Positions 50,830 to 62,899 of a stretch of 64,000 nt of DNA are shown piece after piece. The stretch lies in contig NW_004454225.1 in the NCBI RefSeq assembly GCF_000283155.1, positions 534,233 to 598,232 on the forward strand, in the 5' to 3' direction. The stretch comes from Ceratotherium simum simum (taxonomy: Eukaryota > Chordata > Mammalia > Perissodactyla > Rhinocerotidae). Each line of letters begins with the position of its first letter. Positions within the stretch are counted from its first letter, which is position 1. A program made the position numbers and the translations under genes. Under the pieces are notes generated by a model. The model made no database searches, was not told where the DNA came from, and saw only the letters and a list, made by a program, of their open reading frames with translations.

Positions 50830-51560
50830 CGGAGCAGTGGGCTGGGAACTGGGGCACAGCAGTGAACAAATGAGTTCCTGCACTCGTGGAGTTTACACTC
50901 TAGTGGGGAGATAGACAATAAATGTTTATGTTAGGCAGTTGCTAACTAAGATAAAAAGAAAGAAAAGTAAAGCAGGGAAAAGGGACAGAAAGTGTATGTG
51001 TGCCTGCGTGGGAGGGAAGTATGCCTGTTACATAGTGTTAAAAAGGGTGTCCTGGGAAGGCCTCCCTGATCAAGTGACATCTGAGCAGAGACCTCAAGTG
51101 AAGGAGCTAGCCTTGTTGACATAGCGGAAAGAGCAAGTGCAAAGGCCCTGTGGCAGAATGTGGCTGGCGTAGAGGTAGGAGGAAAGACGGGAGAAGGCCA
51201 GAAATAAGAAGGGCTTGTAGGCCAATGTAAGGACTTTGTCTTTTCCTTTCAGTAAATTGGAAATCTCTAGAAGGTTTTAAGCAGACTGACATAATAAAAG
51301 GACCTCTATGACTACAGTGTGGAGAATTACATTGAGAGTGAGCTAGGGCAGAAGCAGGCAGATTAATTGGGAGGCTAGTGCAGTAATCCAGGCAAGAGAT
51401 GATGGGGCTTGGTTTGGGTTAACAGCAACCAGTAAAGGAGAAATGGTCTGATTGAAAATTGAGCCAATGATTTGCTGATGGGTGGGATAGGAAAGAAAGA
51501 AGTGTCAAGGATGAATCTTGTAGGAGCTGGCCAACAATTAAGCTCCTACTGTGTTTTAGA
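50830..51560 (-). repeat. LINE L2, long antisense copy
   Basis: One of the best-preserved L2 pieces: GTTTACACTCTAGTGGGGAG, GAAGGCCTCCCTGATCAAGT, GCAAAGGCCCTGTGGCAGAA, GGGCTTGTAGGCCAATGTAA, CAGTAATCCAGGCAAGAGAT. Confidence 0.85.
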
Positions 51561-52090
51561 CTGTACAGGAACTGAGGGAGTTATTTGGACTGGTTTGCCT
51601 ATTTATCATATATGCTAAGTAATTAAATCTGAGGCTCTCTATATAACAATAAATAATTTATAAAGTAAGGTAAGTCCACTGAAACCCTCCCTACATTTTG
51701 CCAGGGAGAAATAATTCATATTTTGCTACTAGATCATGTCCCTGTCTTACAGCAACTCATAGCTCCTTTGTCTTCATAAAGGTTTTCACAGTATGTAATT
51801 ATATAGTTGTCATTATTTGATTAATCCTGCCTTCCAGAAAAAGGGAACTTTGAGTCTTCCTCTGGCAGACAAGTTTCTGATTATAAAGTAAATCCATAGT
51901 ATGCATTCTCATTCTTGATCTAATCTCTGTTTTCCTGCTGAAGATGGTTGAAGCTTATTACATTTTTTCTAAACACAGAGAAACAGTTTCATTAGGGAGG
52001 TTGGAGAACCTAGGAATTTCATTAGTAACAGCCAAGACCGTTGGTGAAAATGAAAATATACTTTGCTCAATTCATCCTTTTTTTGGAAAA
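51560..52090. other. Intergenic, nothing recognised
   Basis: AT-rich DNA without an exon or repeat that I can name. Confidence 0.4.
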
Positions 52091-52094
52091 TCTA

Positions 52095-52275
52095 ACCATA
52101 CTTTACTGTACTATGCAATCCAGCAATCACAGTCCTTGAGATTTCCCAAAAGATTTGACAACTTATTTCCGCACAAGAATGTTTATAGCAGTTTTATTCA
52201 TAATTGCCCAAACTTGGAAGCAACCAAGATGTCCTTCAATAGGTGAATGGATAAACTGTGGTACATCCAGAACCT
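52095..52275 (+). repeat. L1 fragment
   Basis: Sense L1: GAATGTTTATAGCAGTTTTA, TTCATAATTGCCCAAACTTG, GAAGCAACCAAGATGTCCTT, GTGAATGGATAAACTGTGGT. Confidence 0.85.
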
Positions 52276-52539
52276 AAAATATGTTTTCAGAATTTTCTTA
52301 GGGGGGAATATTTGAAGACCACTAATTTTAAAAGGTGAACCCAGACCAAGTAGGGCCTGAGGGCGCTGGAGAGCCATGCTCCTTCTCAAGTGGGTGCCTC
52401 ATTGTCCAGCCAATTGTTGCCAGGTAGACATTCAGGCCCAGAGTGTTAGTTATTGACTCTAATTGAATGTGTGTGTTAGTGACTTCTGTATTAGAGAGAC
52501 ATAGAAGAATCCCACCCTCACTGAGTGTTTTTAATTTTG

Positions 52540-52830
52540 CTATGCTGTGTCTCTTGCTTAAAAACTTTCTGTGGCTCCCGTGACCTAAAGACCAAACTGT
52601 AGCTCCACAGTCTGACATTTAAGGCCTTCCAAATTCTGGCCCCAACCTCTTACCACCCTCCTGCTTTGGCAAATCTCTATTCTCTATTCTTCACCCACTT
52701 CCCCCCCCCCCCCAATTTCTGTGATTTTTGTTAATCCCTCTCAGTGCATGCAAATAGAAAAACTCAAGGTCCACTTCTGCCTCCTCCCTGCCTTGGAACC
52801 TTAGGGAAGTGATCTCCTGTACTCTGGCAC
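52540..52830 (+). repeat. LINE L2 fragment
   Basis: Sense L2: CATTTAAGGCCTTCCAAATT, CTGGCCCCAACCTCTTACCA. A C-rich run lies at 52701-52713. Confidence 0.75.
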
Positions 52831-53300
52831 TTAGAGGTATTAATCACTTGATTAACCCAAGGAAAACAATATTCTTTCTGATCTCTTTTTAGATAATGGG
52901 GGCAGCTGTTCACTTCCTCCCCTCAACACACGGCACACAAGCAAGCTGAGGAAGAAAAGAGTTCAGACTACACAGTCAGCTCACTAGGGATGAAACAGAA
53001 TTTATTAAAGAGACAGAATGACTCACAGTCCTAGAGATTAACAGTGTTAATGCATGTTAAAGACTCTAAATGAGAAGAGGGGGTTTATAATTAACAAGGT
53101 GTGACAAATACTACACTCACATACACAAATGCTTGGCACTTATTTTTTGGAACACAGGATAAATCCACCCTGCCCTTTGCCTCAGCAAATGGACCTTTCT
53201 AATTAGGGCGGGACAAGAAAAATATTTTTGGTGACGAAAAAATTGTTATAATTCTTTAGCAGCCTTCTAAGTCAAGGGATCATAGTAGCTGAAGGCTCTT
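52830..53300 (-). repeat. Candidate LTR-type element, antisense
   Basis: On the minus strand a TTTAATAAATTCTG poly(A)-like signal (52990-53012) lies between an AT-rich upstream part and a short downstream part. This layout fits a solitary LTR of an old endogenous retrovirus. I cannot name a family and see no gag/pol-like frame next to it. Confidence 0.3.
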
Positions 53301-54270
53301 TGGTCTGTTGCATATAAATAAATTTAAAGACAGTATTAAATGATGGGTATGGGAGTGCAAAATCCGAGAAGCCAAATAAAGTCAAAAAGCTTTGCATGGG
53401 GAATGTGGGGGAGGAGCCAATAAGGTAATGATTTTACCTTCAATAAAAGCAGTAATGCTCATTAGTGCTTAGTAGAGGGTGTTTGTTTAATGGAGGTGCC
53501 ATTAAGATGCCATGGAGTACTGAGTTCCACTTCAAGATGGATGCCAGTTGAGAAGAGAGATTGTCTGTGGGGACGTAGCCACATATGAGGTAACTGGTTC
53601 TCCGTCCAAAGGAGAAAATTCCAAGATATTTCAGTAGATTGAAAGGCTCAGGGATGTAATTTTCTTTAGATTCCTGGTTCCTGCTGGGGAACACAAGTCT
53701 TTCTTCTTTCCTGAAGAACAGGTGATTGGGTTTGCTTTTGACAAACATAAAGAGGAAAAAGCCTTCATAGGCTGGAGGGGAGGGAGTAGGTATACACTAA
53801 AATTGAGACCAAATTCCTTGAGCAAGAGTTAGAGGGGTGGGTTCGTGTTTTTTAATAGATTCCTCTGTGTTCTTCAGACAGATACAGGGGTATTTATTAG
53901 ATATGGAGCTGAGTGGAGAGTCAGAGAGGAAAGTCGGCAATATCCTGCTGATGAATAGAATGGAAAGGAGGAGAACTGACCGCAAAGTATATAATTATGT
54001 TACAGTGAATTGTACTTTAGAAACACAGAGACTTAATAATGTGAAGAAAAACAGGCTGGCACCAAAAATCAGAATATAAGGACAAAGACAGTGAAAACAT
54101 CGAGAGGTCAATTAAACAGCAACTGGTGTCTCTAAGATATATAATGAGAAGGAAAGCTGTAGTATTTACATAATTTTGATCACAGAGGCGAAATATAGTT
54201 TGCATATACTTGGAGGAAAACCAACTAGCCTTAGGGTTATCTCTGAGGAAGGACTGTACCAAACAAGGAC
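53300..54270. other. Intergenic, nothing firmly recognised
   Basis: No gene. Short open frames only; possibly part of the same old retroelement as the candidate LTR to its left, but no diagnostic motif is visible. Confidence 0.35.
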
Positions 54271-54279
54271 AGCAAACCT

Positions 54280-54305
54280 ACACACACACACACACACACA
54301 CACAC
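54280..54305. repeat. (CA)n microsatellite
   Basis: Thirteen uninterrupted CA/AC units. Confidence 0.95.
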
Positions 54306-55765
54306 CCTCTGATCTGGGGGTGGTTCAGATTGTAACTGGGTAGAAGGAAGGCAGAGTCAAAAGGAGGGACTTTTGCTTTTGTATACATTCATATGTATGT
54401 TTGTTTGAAAATTTATGAGGGTACTACAGGCCTGTTCCCCCCAGTCTGGCTCCTGCTCAGAGTAAATAAGTCAGTGTAAGCAGATTCACGTGGCTTTACC
54501 TCCTCTACCTGTTGGAATCACTGCAAGGACCAGTTCTTTGATTAGGAAATGAGGGAGTTGACTCCCTTGACAGTACTTGTGAACTGAATTGGGATTTAGT
54601 GTTCAGGACAGGCTTTTTGCTTTCTGCCAAGGAGAAGTGAAACTACTTGGGGAAGGACGTGGAGGGGAGGTTGGAAATGCAGCCATCCATAGAGCTACCC
54701 AAGGTAGAGGGTGCCTTGTCCAGGCAATGTGAATGTCTCAGGTGCCTGGCAGGCCTTTGCGCCTGCCCCAAACCTGGTCAGGTTAACCCCAGGCAAGGCA
54801 GCTCCCTCAGCAGGTACTCTCATAGCTGTCTGTACTTTTGCTTTGTAGCACTTAACCACATTTGTGGTTATTTGGGTGATTTTCCCTGCAACTCCATGTC
54901 TCAAGGACTATCTGTCTTGATTAATCATTACTATATCGGTTGTACTTGGCATATAACTGGTGTCTCACTGTTGGTCGAATGCAAGGCAATATGCTTTATT
55001 ACTAAGGGATACGTATATATGTAGTATAAGAATAAAGAAATACATGGGAATGTTGGACAACAAATTCAGAAAAATGAATAATTCTATGAGGGAGGAAAGA
55101 GATTCAATCCTAGAGGATAGTCAAGGGTCTTCAATTGTGTTAGTAATGTTTCATTTCACATATATTGATTGTATTATTTTTTATACCTTTTTGTCTTAAA
55201 TACTTCATAATACATTTACAATGTACATATGAATGAATGAATGGGGATCACTGTAATGGGCCATCAGAGCCCATATATAATTCAAGGTTTATATCCAAGC
55301 AGCCTTATTCTGATTCCACGTTCATCAAGCAAATTTAGCTTCACATAAACTTGCTCACTGAGGCAGTGGGTTGTTCAGGTCAATCTTTACATCTGGTCTT
55401 CCTGACATTATATTCCACTCTTCAATTTCACTGGCGTCCTGGTATACTCTCCTTGGCAGCTTGTGTACTTAGTCAGACTGAGGCATCTCTCTAGAAATTA
55501 GTCAATACTGGGGCACTAAACATATTGAAGTTGAAAGCTGAAGGCCTGACCCTGAGGCACGGAACATGCACCACCATGAGACCTCTTGGGAAAAATCCAA
55601 CTAGGCTTCCCAGGTTGAAACTCTTCTCTCTGTGCCTGCCTTCAAACTTACATAGTCTTAAATTTTTAAATATTTAAATCCTGTGTTGCTATTCAACTTT
55701 CCAAGAGTTTGTGACTCATGTCCCTGACCATATTGTAAGCTCTTGAAGATAAACTCTCCCTACCC
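54306..55765. other. Intergenic, nothing recognised
   Basis: No exon, no RNA gene and no repeat family that I can name; a short GAATGAATGAATG run lies at 55229-55242. Confidence 0.35.
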
Positions 55766-56130
55766 TCAAAGGGCCCAACATATTACCCTGTAGAAGAATG
55801 TTACACTGATGACCTGCAAGGAACCACGCCTCCTGGTATTCAAGCCCCTGTGTACAATGGCTCTGGACTTAGTGCAGTGCTCTGGGCTTGCTTTGACCAA
55901 TGGGACGTTGGCAAGGAGAGGCTTGATGAGCGCTTGCCCTCTTGGAACCCAGCTGCCATGTAAAGAAGCCCAGGCTAGACTACTGAAAGATGATAGAGAG
56001 AAGTCCCACCCTTTCAACCATCCCTGCCAAGACCCCAGATATATGGTCAAGGCCATCTTAGACCCTTCAGCCAACCCACGAGCTGAATGCAGCTATATGA
56101 GTGAGCTGTTTCCTTGCTCCTAAAACAATG
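55766..56130 (+). repeat. MLT1-type MaLR LTR fragment
   Basis: Sense LTR: GGAACCCAGCTGCCATGTAA, AGAAGCCCAGGCTAGACTAC, ending near CCACGAGCTGAATGCAGCTA. Ancient ERVL-MaLR element, non-coding. Confidence 0.7.
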
Positions 56131-56134
56131 CCTC

Positions 56135-56430
56135 ATCTTTGTCTAGATGTTGTCATGTTAGGATGTGAAGGCAGAACTGCTGTAGCCATCTTTTGACCAT
56201 GAGGGGAGCTTTTGGAGAACCAAACCAGCACAGTGAGGATGGAAAAGTGGAGAAAAAGAAAGAACCTGAGCCCTTGATGACATTATAGAGTTGCTGAATT
56301 AACTAACTAAGGAGCTGGTCAACTTCTGGACTTTTTATTATACGAGATGGCATATTTCCTCCTTGTTTAAGTTACTTTGAGTTGGGTCTTCTGTTACTTG
56401 CAGCTGAAGGCATTCTAACATTGCTTAATC
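56135..56430 (+). repeat. MLT1-type MaLR LTR fragment
   Basis: Sense LTR: GCTGTAGCCATCTTTTGACC, TGAGCCCTTGATGACATTAT, TTGAGTTGGGTCTTCTGTTA. Confidence 0.7.
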
Positions 56431-56559
56431 AGCTCTACTGGTACAAGTACAAAACACCTGAAATGCCCTGCATAGTATGTAATAGACATTCAATAAGTTG
56501 GTCATTGCTTAGGAAGTAAAAGATTTTGTGGTAGAGACTGCTAGTTACTTACCCAACAA

Positions 56560-57060
56560 CCATTCTCTTTTTCCTCCTCAATTATAGAACTCTGAGTTTT
56601 AGCTGAGCATAGTGCTGTCTAGAACAAAAGACAGTATTTCTCTACCTTCTTTGTATATAGATCTGGCCATGTGACTGAGTGCAGCCCAATAAGATGTAAG
56701 CAGGAGTGTTGTGTGGGAGGGCTGCTTCACAGGAGCTGACTCAACTGGAAGGAACCTTTTTTTTGCCCTTCTGCTTTTCATCTTGCTTCCCCCAACTTGG
56801 TTTCTCTAACTAGAGTTCCAGGCACCATTTTTGGCCATGAGCTGACCTTAAGGATGGAACTCAAGAGCTAGGATGGTCAAACAGAAAGACAAAAGCTTGG
56901 GGTCCTGATGACACAGTAGAGCTACCATAGCAGCTCTGGACTGCATGGCTTCGGATTTCTTGTCTATGAGAGAAAAATAAACCTCAATTTTGTTTAAGAC
57001 ACTATTATTTTGGCTTTTTCTCTTATATTCAGCCAAGTAAAATCCCAACTAATACAATCT
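56560..57060 (+). repeat. MLT1-type MaLR LTR, near complete
   Basis: Sense LTR: GGCCATGTGACTGAGTGCAG, TTGGGGTCCTGATGACACAG, GAGAAAAATAAACCTCAATT (its poly(A) signal) and a CCCAACTAATACA end. Confidence 0.75.
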
Positions 57061-58015
57061 CTTTAACAATTTTCCTTTTAAAATATTGAAGACTGGTATA
57101 GCAGAGTATATAGAGAGTATGAATAATGAGGAATCTCCCACCTGAGTGTTAAGCAAGCCCTTTTTGGATCCCTTTTTTCCAATCCCCTGAAGCAGCATTT
57201 GGGAGTCATTTTGCTGATGTCTTGGTTGAGGTTCTAGATTGCAAGTAATAGAATCCAATTCTGGCTAACTAAAGCAAAGGGAAATTTATCAGAAGGACAT
57301 TAAGAGTCACTGAATTGGCAGGAGGCTGGAGAACTACCCTGGGAATGGACAGGAGTCTGGGCAACTCTGCAGTCCAGGAGTCAGAAATCTGTACTCTAGC
57401 AGCAGGAACAGCCTGCTCAGGTCACTGCCACTGCTGCTGGCCTTGCTGCCCCTGCTGTCATTGCATGTATGAGTGGTATCTAACTCATGCTCTCATCCTT
57501 GTGACTGTCACTCAGTAGCCAATGTCTCAGGATAGACTACGTGAGTTGAGGAGAGGGAACTTTTTAAAAGAAAACCAGGGTGTCATTATGATGGAGAAAT
57601 GGAAACTGTGCAATCAAAAAATTATAAACATTCCATGTCCAGCAAGCCAGAGTCAGGTGAAGGAGAGTTGGCTGGCTGCAGCTGGGTGTCTAAGATCCCA
57701 ATCCCTCTCATTTCCATGAAAGATATCCCTTCTCTGAGTGTAGTCTATTGTATTCCCTATTTTTGGCTTGGCCACCCTATTCTGATCTCCTGGCTTTCTG
57801 TCCTTGTTTTTTTCTTTGTTCTTTAAGGAATGATTGAATAGGAAAGTTAGAAAGGGATGGTACAGATCATCTATGTCAACCTCTTCATTTTCTAAATAGA
57901 TACTAGGTTTCCCCAGATTTTGAATTCCGTGTTTCTGACTGTAGCTGGTATTGAGTGCAGATTGTGTCTTGTGAATCCTGGTGTTTGACCCTTACTGTAC
58001 CTGATTCCTACTAAC
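57061..58015. other. Intergenic, unassigned old repeats
   Basis: 57235-57510 starts GATTGCAAGTAATAGAATCC and looks like an ancient interspersed repeat of unknown family. The remainder shows no exon. Confidence 0.35.
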
Positions 58016-58472
58016 TTTTATGGGTTTAACTGTGTCCCCTCTAAAATTCATATATTGAAGTCCTAACTCCCAATACTTCAGAATGTGACCTTATTTGGAA
58101 ATAGGGTTGTTGTAGATGTAATTAGTTAAGTTGAGGTCATACTGGAGTACGGGGGGCCTCTAATCCAATATGACTGGTATCCTTATAAAAAGGGGAAATT
58201 TGGACACAAAGACACATTCAGGGAGAATGCTACATGAAGAAGAAGGCAGAGATCAGGGTGATTCTTCTACAAATCAAGGAATGCTGAAGATTACCAGGAA
58301 ACCACCAGAAGCTGGGGGAGAGGCATGGAACAGATTCTTTCTTACAACCCTCAGAAGGAACCAACATTGATCTTGGACTTCTAGCCTCTAGAACTGTGAG
58401 ACAATAAATTACTGTTGTTTAAGCCATCCAGTTTGTGGTACTTTGTTATGGCAGCCCTAGCAATCTAATACG
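58016..58472 (+). repeat. Solitary MaLR LTR (MST/MLT1A type)
   Basis: Almost full length: GGTTTAACTGTGTCCCCTCT, CAGAATGTGACCTTATTTGG, GTATCCTTATAAAAAGGGGA, GACAATAAATTACTGTTGTT, TTATGGCAGCCCTAGCAATC. No internal coding region is present. Confidence 0.9.
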
Positions 58473-58639
58473 TTAATCTTCCTAGGTAAAATCCCTAATC
58501 TCTATTTATAGACACTTCTTCCTTCCTGTTCATGATACAAACACAATCTCCTCTTAGAGGTTAGAGAACTTTGTCAACAATCACTTGTAACTCTGCCTTC
58601 TCTCCCTCTCTTTATATTCAATTTCACACCAAATCTTAA

Positions 58640-58900
58640 CTACCTTTTTGAAATGTCTATCCATTTCATTGCTACCACCCCAGGCCCGTTCTTTATCATC
58701 TCACAATTGAATTATTGTAACTGTTTCCTAAATTGTCTCCCTGATGTCAGTGTTATTTCCTTTATCCATTTTCTGTGTCTCTACCAGATTAATCCTTCAG
58801 CTTCCCCATACCAATAACCTCCAATCAGAGCATACCTGAAGTCTTTCCTTTTTTCTACTATAAAGCTTTCCCATTCCTCTGCCTGCCTTTGAGTCTCTAT
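58640..58900 (+). repeat. LINE L2 fragment
   Basis: Sense L2: GAATTATTGTAACTGTTTCC, TAAATTGTCTCCCTGATGTC, CAGATTAATCCTTCAGCTTC, TTTCCCATTCCTCTGCCTGC. Confidence 0.7.
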
Positions 58901-59169
58901 CAAAAGCAAATGAAGGTCACTGACTCTTGCTGTAGCAAACTCTGAATAAATAGCTTCTGTTCTCATTTGGTGGTCTTCATTTATTTCCACAGAATGAACA
59001 ATCTATGGAGGAAAAAGGCAAGTTTTTTCTAGTGCGTTTTCTAACTTGGTGGGATGTAAGCCTAGAGCTGCAAGCGGCATCTTGGCTAATGTGTGGGAAA
59101 AGCCAGTCTAAGCACAACAGCAGTGTGGAAGTAAGCGGAGCAGGAGATGGAGGCAGGGAGAACAATCCT

Positions 59170-59325
59170 GATGATGCTGTTTGAGATCTTGGCTCCAGCT
59201 GTGGCTAAAGTCAGCTCTACTTCTGAACTTTTCAATTTCATGAGCCAATAAATTCCTGTCTTGCATTTGTTAGTTTGAGTTTCTGTGGCTTATATCCAAA
59301 AGAGTCCTGATGAATAAAATCTCTT
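59170..59325 (+). repeat. LTR 3' fragment (MaLR-like)
   Basis: TTCATGAGCCAATAAATTCC followed by GTTAGTTTGAGTTTCTGTGG and AAAAGAGTCCTGATGAATAA: the poly(A) signal and end of an old LTR. Confidence 0.6.
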
Positions 59326-60075
59326 TTTTAAGCCCTTCTCTCCCCCTTAAAATAAGAGGCCAGAGCTTTTTCTACAGTCAGGTGGTGATGCTTTGGTCAC
59401 TGGTGACAAATTGAACCCTGGCCTAGAAAAGTTCACTTTTTCTAGATTGCTACTATACAATCTGCTGTGCCATCCCAAAGTTGGCCCCAAGGTTACAGCT
59501 TTTTAGTTCACATTGGCATGCTCAGCTACTGTTCTCCAAAGCAGGACATATCAGAGTGGCTGAACTGAGGGGTTTTCAGCCTTAGCCACACGCCATATTG
59601 AAACCAGCCCTTCCCACAGAACGATAGGCCCTTGTGTTGAGTCCTGTTTTCCAAACCTACTGCCCACCTCTTGGTAAATTCTCCTTGGTGAGGGGGTACT
59701 TAGCTTAACCCAGAAAAATTTTCTGAATTTCAAATCTTGGGAGTTTTGTTTCCTTCTCTACTAAAAGGCTCTGGGCTTCTATACAAATTAGTCCATTCCC
59801 CCTCCAGGGCTAGGCATACTAGGGAGTCTCTGGGAGTTGGTCAGTTTTTATCAAGTAACAAAACTTTCCCTTCCTCAAGACAAAAATATGCATTTATGTT
59901 TGCATACATAAAGAAGACTTTTAAGTGACTTTGTAGAATACAGAAAATCTGCTCCTAGATGACTTTATCTCTGCTTATTCAGAGAAGCAGATTCTATGGT
60001 TTAAAAAAAGTAAAAGGAAAAAAACCTGTTATTTCCCAGTACCCCACACACTGAACAATTTCTGCTTGTCAGGTT
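59326..60075. other. Intergenic, nothing recognised
   Basis: No exon or nameable repeat. Confidence 0.35.
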
Positions 60076-60350
60076 GGCCTCCTCTTTGTTTTGAAATCTC
60101 AGCTTCTATACCTTTGCACATGCTGTCCCTCAGCTTACTCGCTCCTTTCCCATTTTTGGAATCTTACAATCCAAGACCACACTGCTGACAAATTAACTAT
60201 AAAATCATTTGCTCTCTCATTCTTTCATAAATATTAGTCTTTTCTCTTAACTAGTGTACACATTCTTTGAGGGCAGGAACCATACTTTCCTTGTATATTC
60301 TTTAGCACTTAGCATTTGATATATAATTGGTAAGTGAATGACTTAATGGA
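60076..60350 (+). repeat. LINE L2 3' end
   Basis: Sense L2: ACCTTTGCACATGCTGTCCC, TTTGAGGGCAGGAACCATAC, TTTAGCACTTAGCATTTGAT. Confidence 0.8.
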
Positions 60351-61050
60351 TAATCAAATACGTTTTGCAACAATGGTACTTTCAATACTTGAATTTTCAT
60401 ACAGGTTGATACAACATAAGAGATTAAATCTTTTTGAAGTCTATAAAGATTGTCATTGTATACGTTATTAGCATTTTAATTTTTAAATATTTTTGTCATA
60501 CATACGTTTTGAAAACTAGATTTTATTTTTGTTTAACAATCAGAAAAAAGAATATTCTTTCACACATTTCTAAAATTAGTATTTGGAAATTTTACATTTA
60601 AGTTAACTTTAATATTTTAAAAAAGATTTTGAACTCTCTACCCAAAACTTAAACTATAGAAGTCATGCTACCTTTATAACCTAAAATTGTAAAGTTCCTA
60701 ATTACCTTCTTCATCTTCCCAGTAAAATATGTAGGTATCAGAAATACAGTTTTTAAAAGTAATTTCAGCTTGTCAAAAAGTCAAATGATTTAAAATTTAG
60801 CTTAATTTAATGTTTCTTTTCTGTTGCTATAAAGGTGAATGTACAGTTTGACACTGTAAATACAAAAAGCTTTTTTGTGTGTCCTGTAAACATTCTTCCT
60901 TTAAACATCTCCCTCCTTTGAAAGTATATTCACCTCTGTAAGTGTTTAAGGGGAAATTGTAGGAGAATGGGACATTTCTGAGCTCTTAGATTTTCCATCT
61001 GTTTAGTGGCTCACTTTGGAAAGCTGAAGTGAGGGAATCAAGAACCTCTT
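60351..61050. other. Intergenic, downstream flank of DMC1
   Basis: Very AT-rich; nothing recognised. Confidence 0.4.
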
Positions 61051-61054
61051 CCCC

Positions 61055-61300
61055 AACTAGTTTTCAATAGGTTTATTCATTCATATACATATATATATTC
61101 CTGAACTGACATACAATGTATAGTCATTATAAATCAGGGACTTGTAAGATAAATATAAGATTTAAATCTCTTTTGCTGACTTTCCTTTAACAACATGTGA
61201 AAAAAACAAACTCTTACTTCAAGATCTGAAATTTGAGGCTGCTTTTCCATTTCTTCAGCTCCTAATAAGCACTAAGAAGCAATTTGCATCAATTCACCAC
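61055..61300 (-). other. DMC1: DMC1 3' UTR (inferred)
   Basis: About 245 bases from the DMC1 stop codon to just beyond an AATAAA on the minus strand. Confidence 0.6.
61072..61077 (-). terminator. DMC1: DMC1 poly(A) signal
   Basis: AATAAA on the minus strand (TTTATT on plus), 224 bases after the stop codon. Confidence 0.6.
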
Positions 61301-61370
61301 CTACTCCTTGGCATCACCAATTCCTCCAGCAGTGATTGCGAAGGTGGCTTCATTTTCAGGCATCTCAGGA
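61301..61370 (-). CDS. DMC1: DMC1 last coding exon (partial gene)
   Basis: DMC1 is the meiosis-specific RecA/RAD51-family recombinase that forms filaments on resected DNA ends and drives strand exchange between homologous chromosomes. On the minus strand an acceptor with a good pyrimidine tract (TTGTATTCTGTTAG|TCCTGAG) opens an exon that encodes PEMPENEATFAITAGGIGD followed by AKE and TAG (61303-61301). This is the C-terminal end of the protein. The rest of the gene lies to the right, beyond the window, and its order and strand next to DDX17 match human chromosome 22. No earlier exon is visible up to 64000. Confidence 0.93.
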
Positions 61371-61864
61371 CTAACAGAATACAAGGAACAGAAGTTTATA
61401 AAGAGCTCTATTTCTATAAATACTATATTCATGTCACAAGCACCATACTCCTATCAGTCTGAGTCTCCAGAGACATCTCCGAGTTGGTACAGCTAAATGT
61501 GGAATACAGAATTTACCGACAAGTATTATCAACCCTCATAAACATTAACTGAACAATTTCTGTATGTAAAGTTCTGAATGTCAAGAAAAATTACCCCAAA
61601 CTTGGAAATAGGCAAAAGGGATAACTGGGTGTTCTTTCAGTATACTGTCAGGCATTGTGTAGGACCTTTAGGGGTTTATCTGATTCTAAAGGGGTGTGCA
61701 CCTTTCTCTTGACCAGACTAATGTAGGGGGAAACTGTGAAAGACTTTGAAATGAACTAAAAGATTACTGAGCACCTTCAGTGGAAAAATAGGTTGCCTAG
61801 CACATCCTTCCAGGTGTTACAATTCTATGAGGGCTCTGTGCCTTTCATCATCTTTGAGCTATTT

Positions 61865-62790
61865 TACAACTCTGTAAGTTGTAGAAAACTATGAGTTATA
61901 CAAATTAGTCTTGTCCATAGAAATGTAAATTGTGTGAAGAGGAATGCAATTGATTATTGTCCTAAGGATATTGACCCATTTTTGATCAATTTATAATTCA
62001 TTTCAGCATTCCTTATTTGACTACGTGTGTGTGGTAATTTGACTTTTCCTTTGATCTGGTTATAAAATCTTATTGGTTCCTGCATTAATTAATGAGTTAA
62101 ATAAAATCTTTGACATTTTACAGATGGAGAAAGACAATTACCATATTATTTCACTCATGTGGAAGATAAGCAAACAAACACATAGATACAGAGACCAGAT
62201 TGGTGGCTACCAGAGGGGAAGGAGTCGGGGGAGGGCGGAAGGGGTAAAGGGGCACATATGTATGGTGACAGATGGAAACTAGACTTTTGGTGGTGAACAC
62301 ATGCAGTTTATACAGAAGTCAAAATATAATGATGTATACCTGAAATTTATATAATGTTATACACCAATGTGACCTCAATAAAAAAAAATCTTTGACATTT
62401 TATATTTGTATGAGTCATGATTATATGCTCTTCTAAATTCTACCTTTTAATTTATTCTACCACTCTGTAGGAGTAGAGGTTAATTTGTAGAAAACTGATA
62501 GCAATACAGATGATTCCTGTCTGAGGGCAATGCAGAGGATTCCAGTCTATAGCAATAGATATGAATTTCATTGTGTAGAGAAGCAATTGATTTCCCTCCA
62601 GTAGAAAAGACAACTTCAAATGTTACCATTTATTGCCTGGTAGGATATTAACCAGTTTTGCATCTATTAGTAAATGTATTTCAGCATTCCTTTGATTGAT
62701 TATATAAATCTCTGTTCCTCAAATTAGCCTTTGAATCAGTGATTTCTTCATTAATTAAGGAGTTGAATAAAATCTTTGACACATTAATTT
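61865..62790. repeat. Diverged tandem duplication, unit about 280-300 bases
   Basis: Copy 1 (about 61875-62120) and copy 2 (about 62470-62785) share ordered words: TTGTAGAAAACT; GTGTGAAGAGGAATGCAATTGAT versus GTGTAGAGAAGCAATTGAT; TTCAGCATTCCTT; CATTAATTAATGAGTTAAAT versus CATTAATTAAGGAGTTGAAT; AATAAAATCTTTGACA. An L1 is inserted at the end of copy 1. Copy 2 also has an internal GCAATGCAGAGGATTCC / GCAATACAGATGATTCC repetition (62505-62550). Confidence 0.65.
62122..62385 (+). mobile_element. 5'-truncated L1 3' end with target duplication
   Basis: L1 tail (GGTGGCTACCAGAGGGGAAG, CTAGACTTTTGGTGGTGAAC, CCTGAAATTTATATAATGTT, poly(A) at 62379-62388). It is bounded by a clean duplication AATCTTTGACATTTTA (62106-62121 approx. 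and 62387-62402 approx.). Complete and relatively young insertion. Confidence 0.88.
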
Positions 62791-62899
62791 TATATTTATT
62801 TGCAAGAAAGTCATTTTTTTAAACTTTTTGAAAATCATACTTTTGCATGTACTAGATCCTATAGATTGTACAAAAACGAGACAAAGTCCTTACTCTCAA

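Noticed and set aside
58170..58370. 66-codon frame at 58.2 kb
   Set aside because: It lies entirely within a solitary MaLR LTR.
62073..62282. 69-codon plus-strand frame
   Set aside because: Translation of an L1 3' UTR insertion, not a gene.
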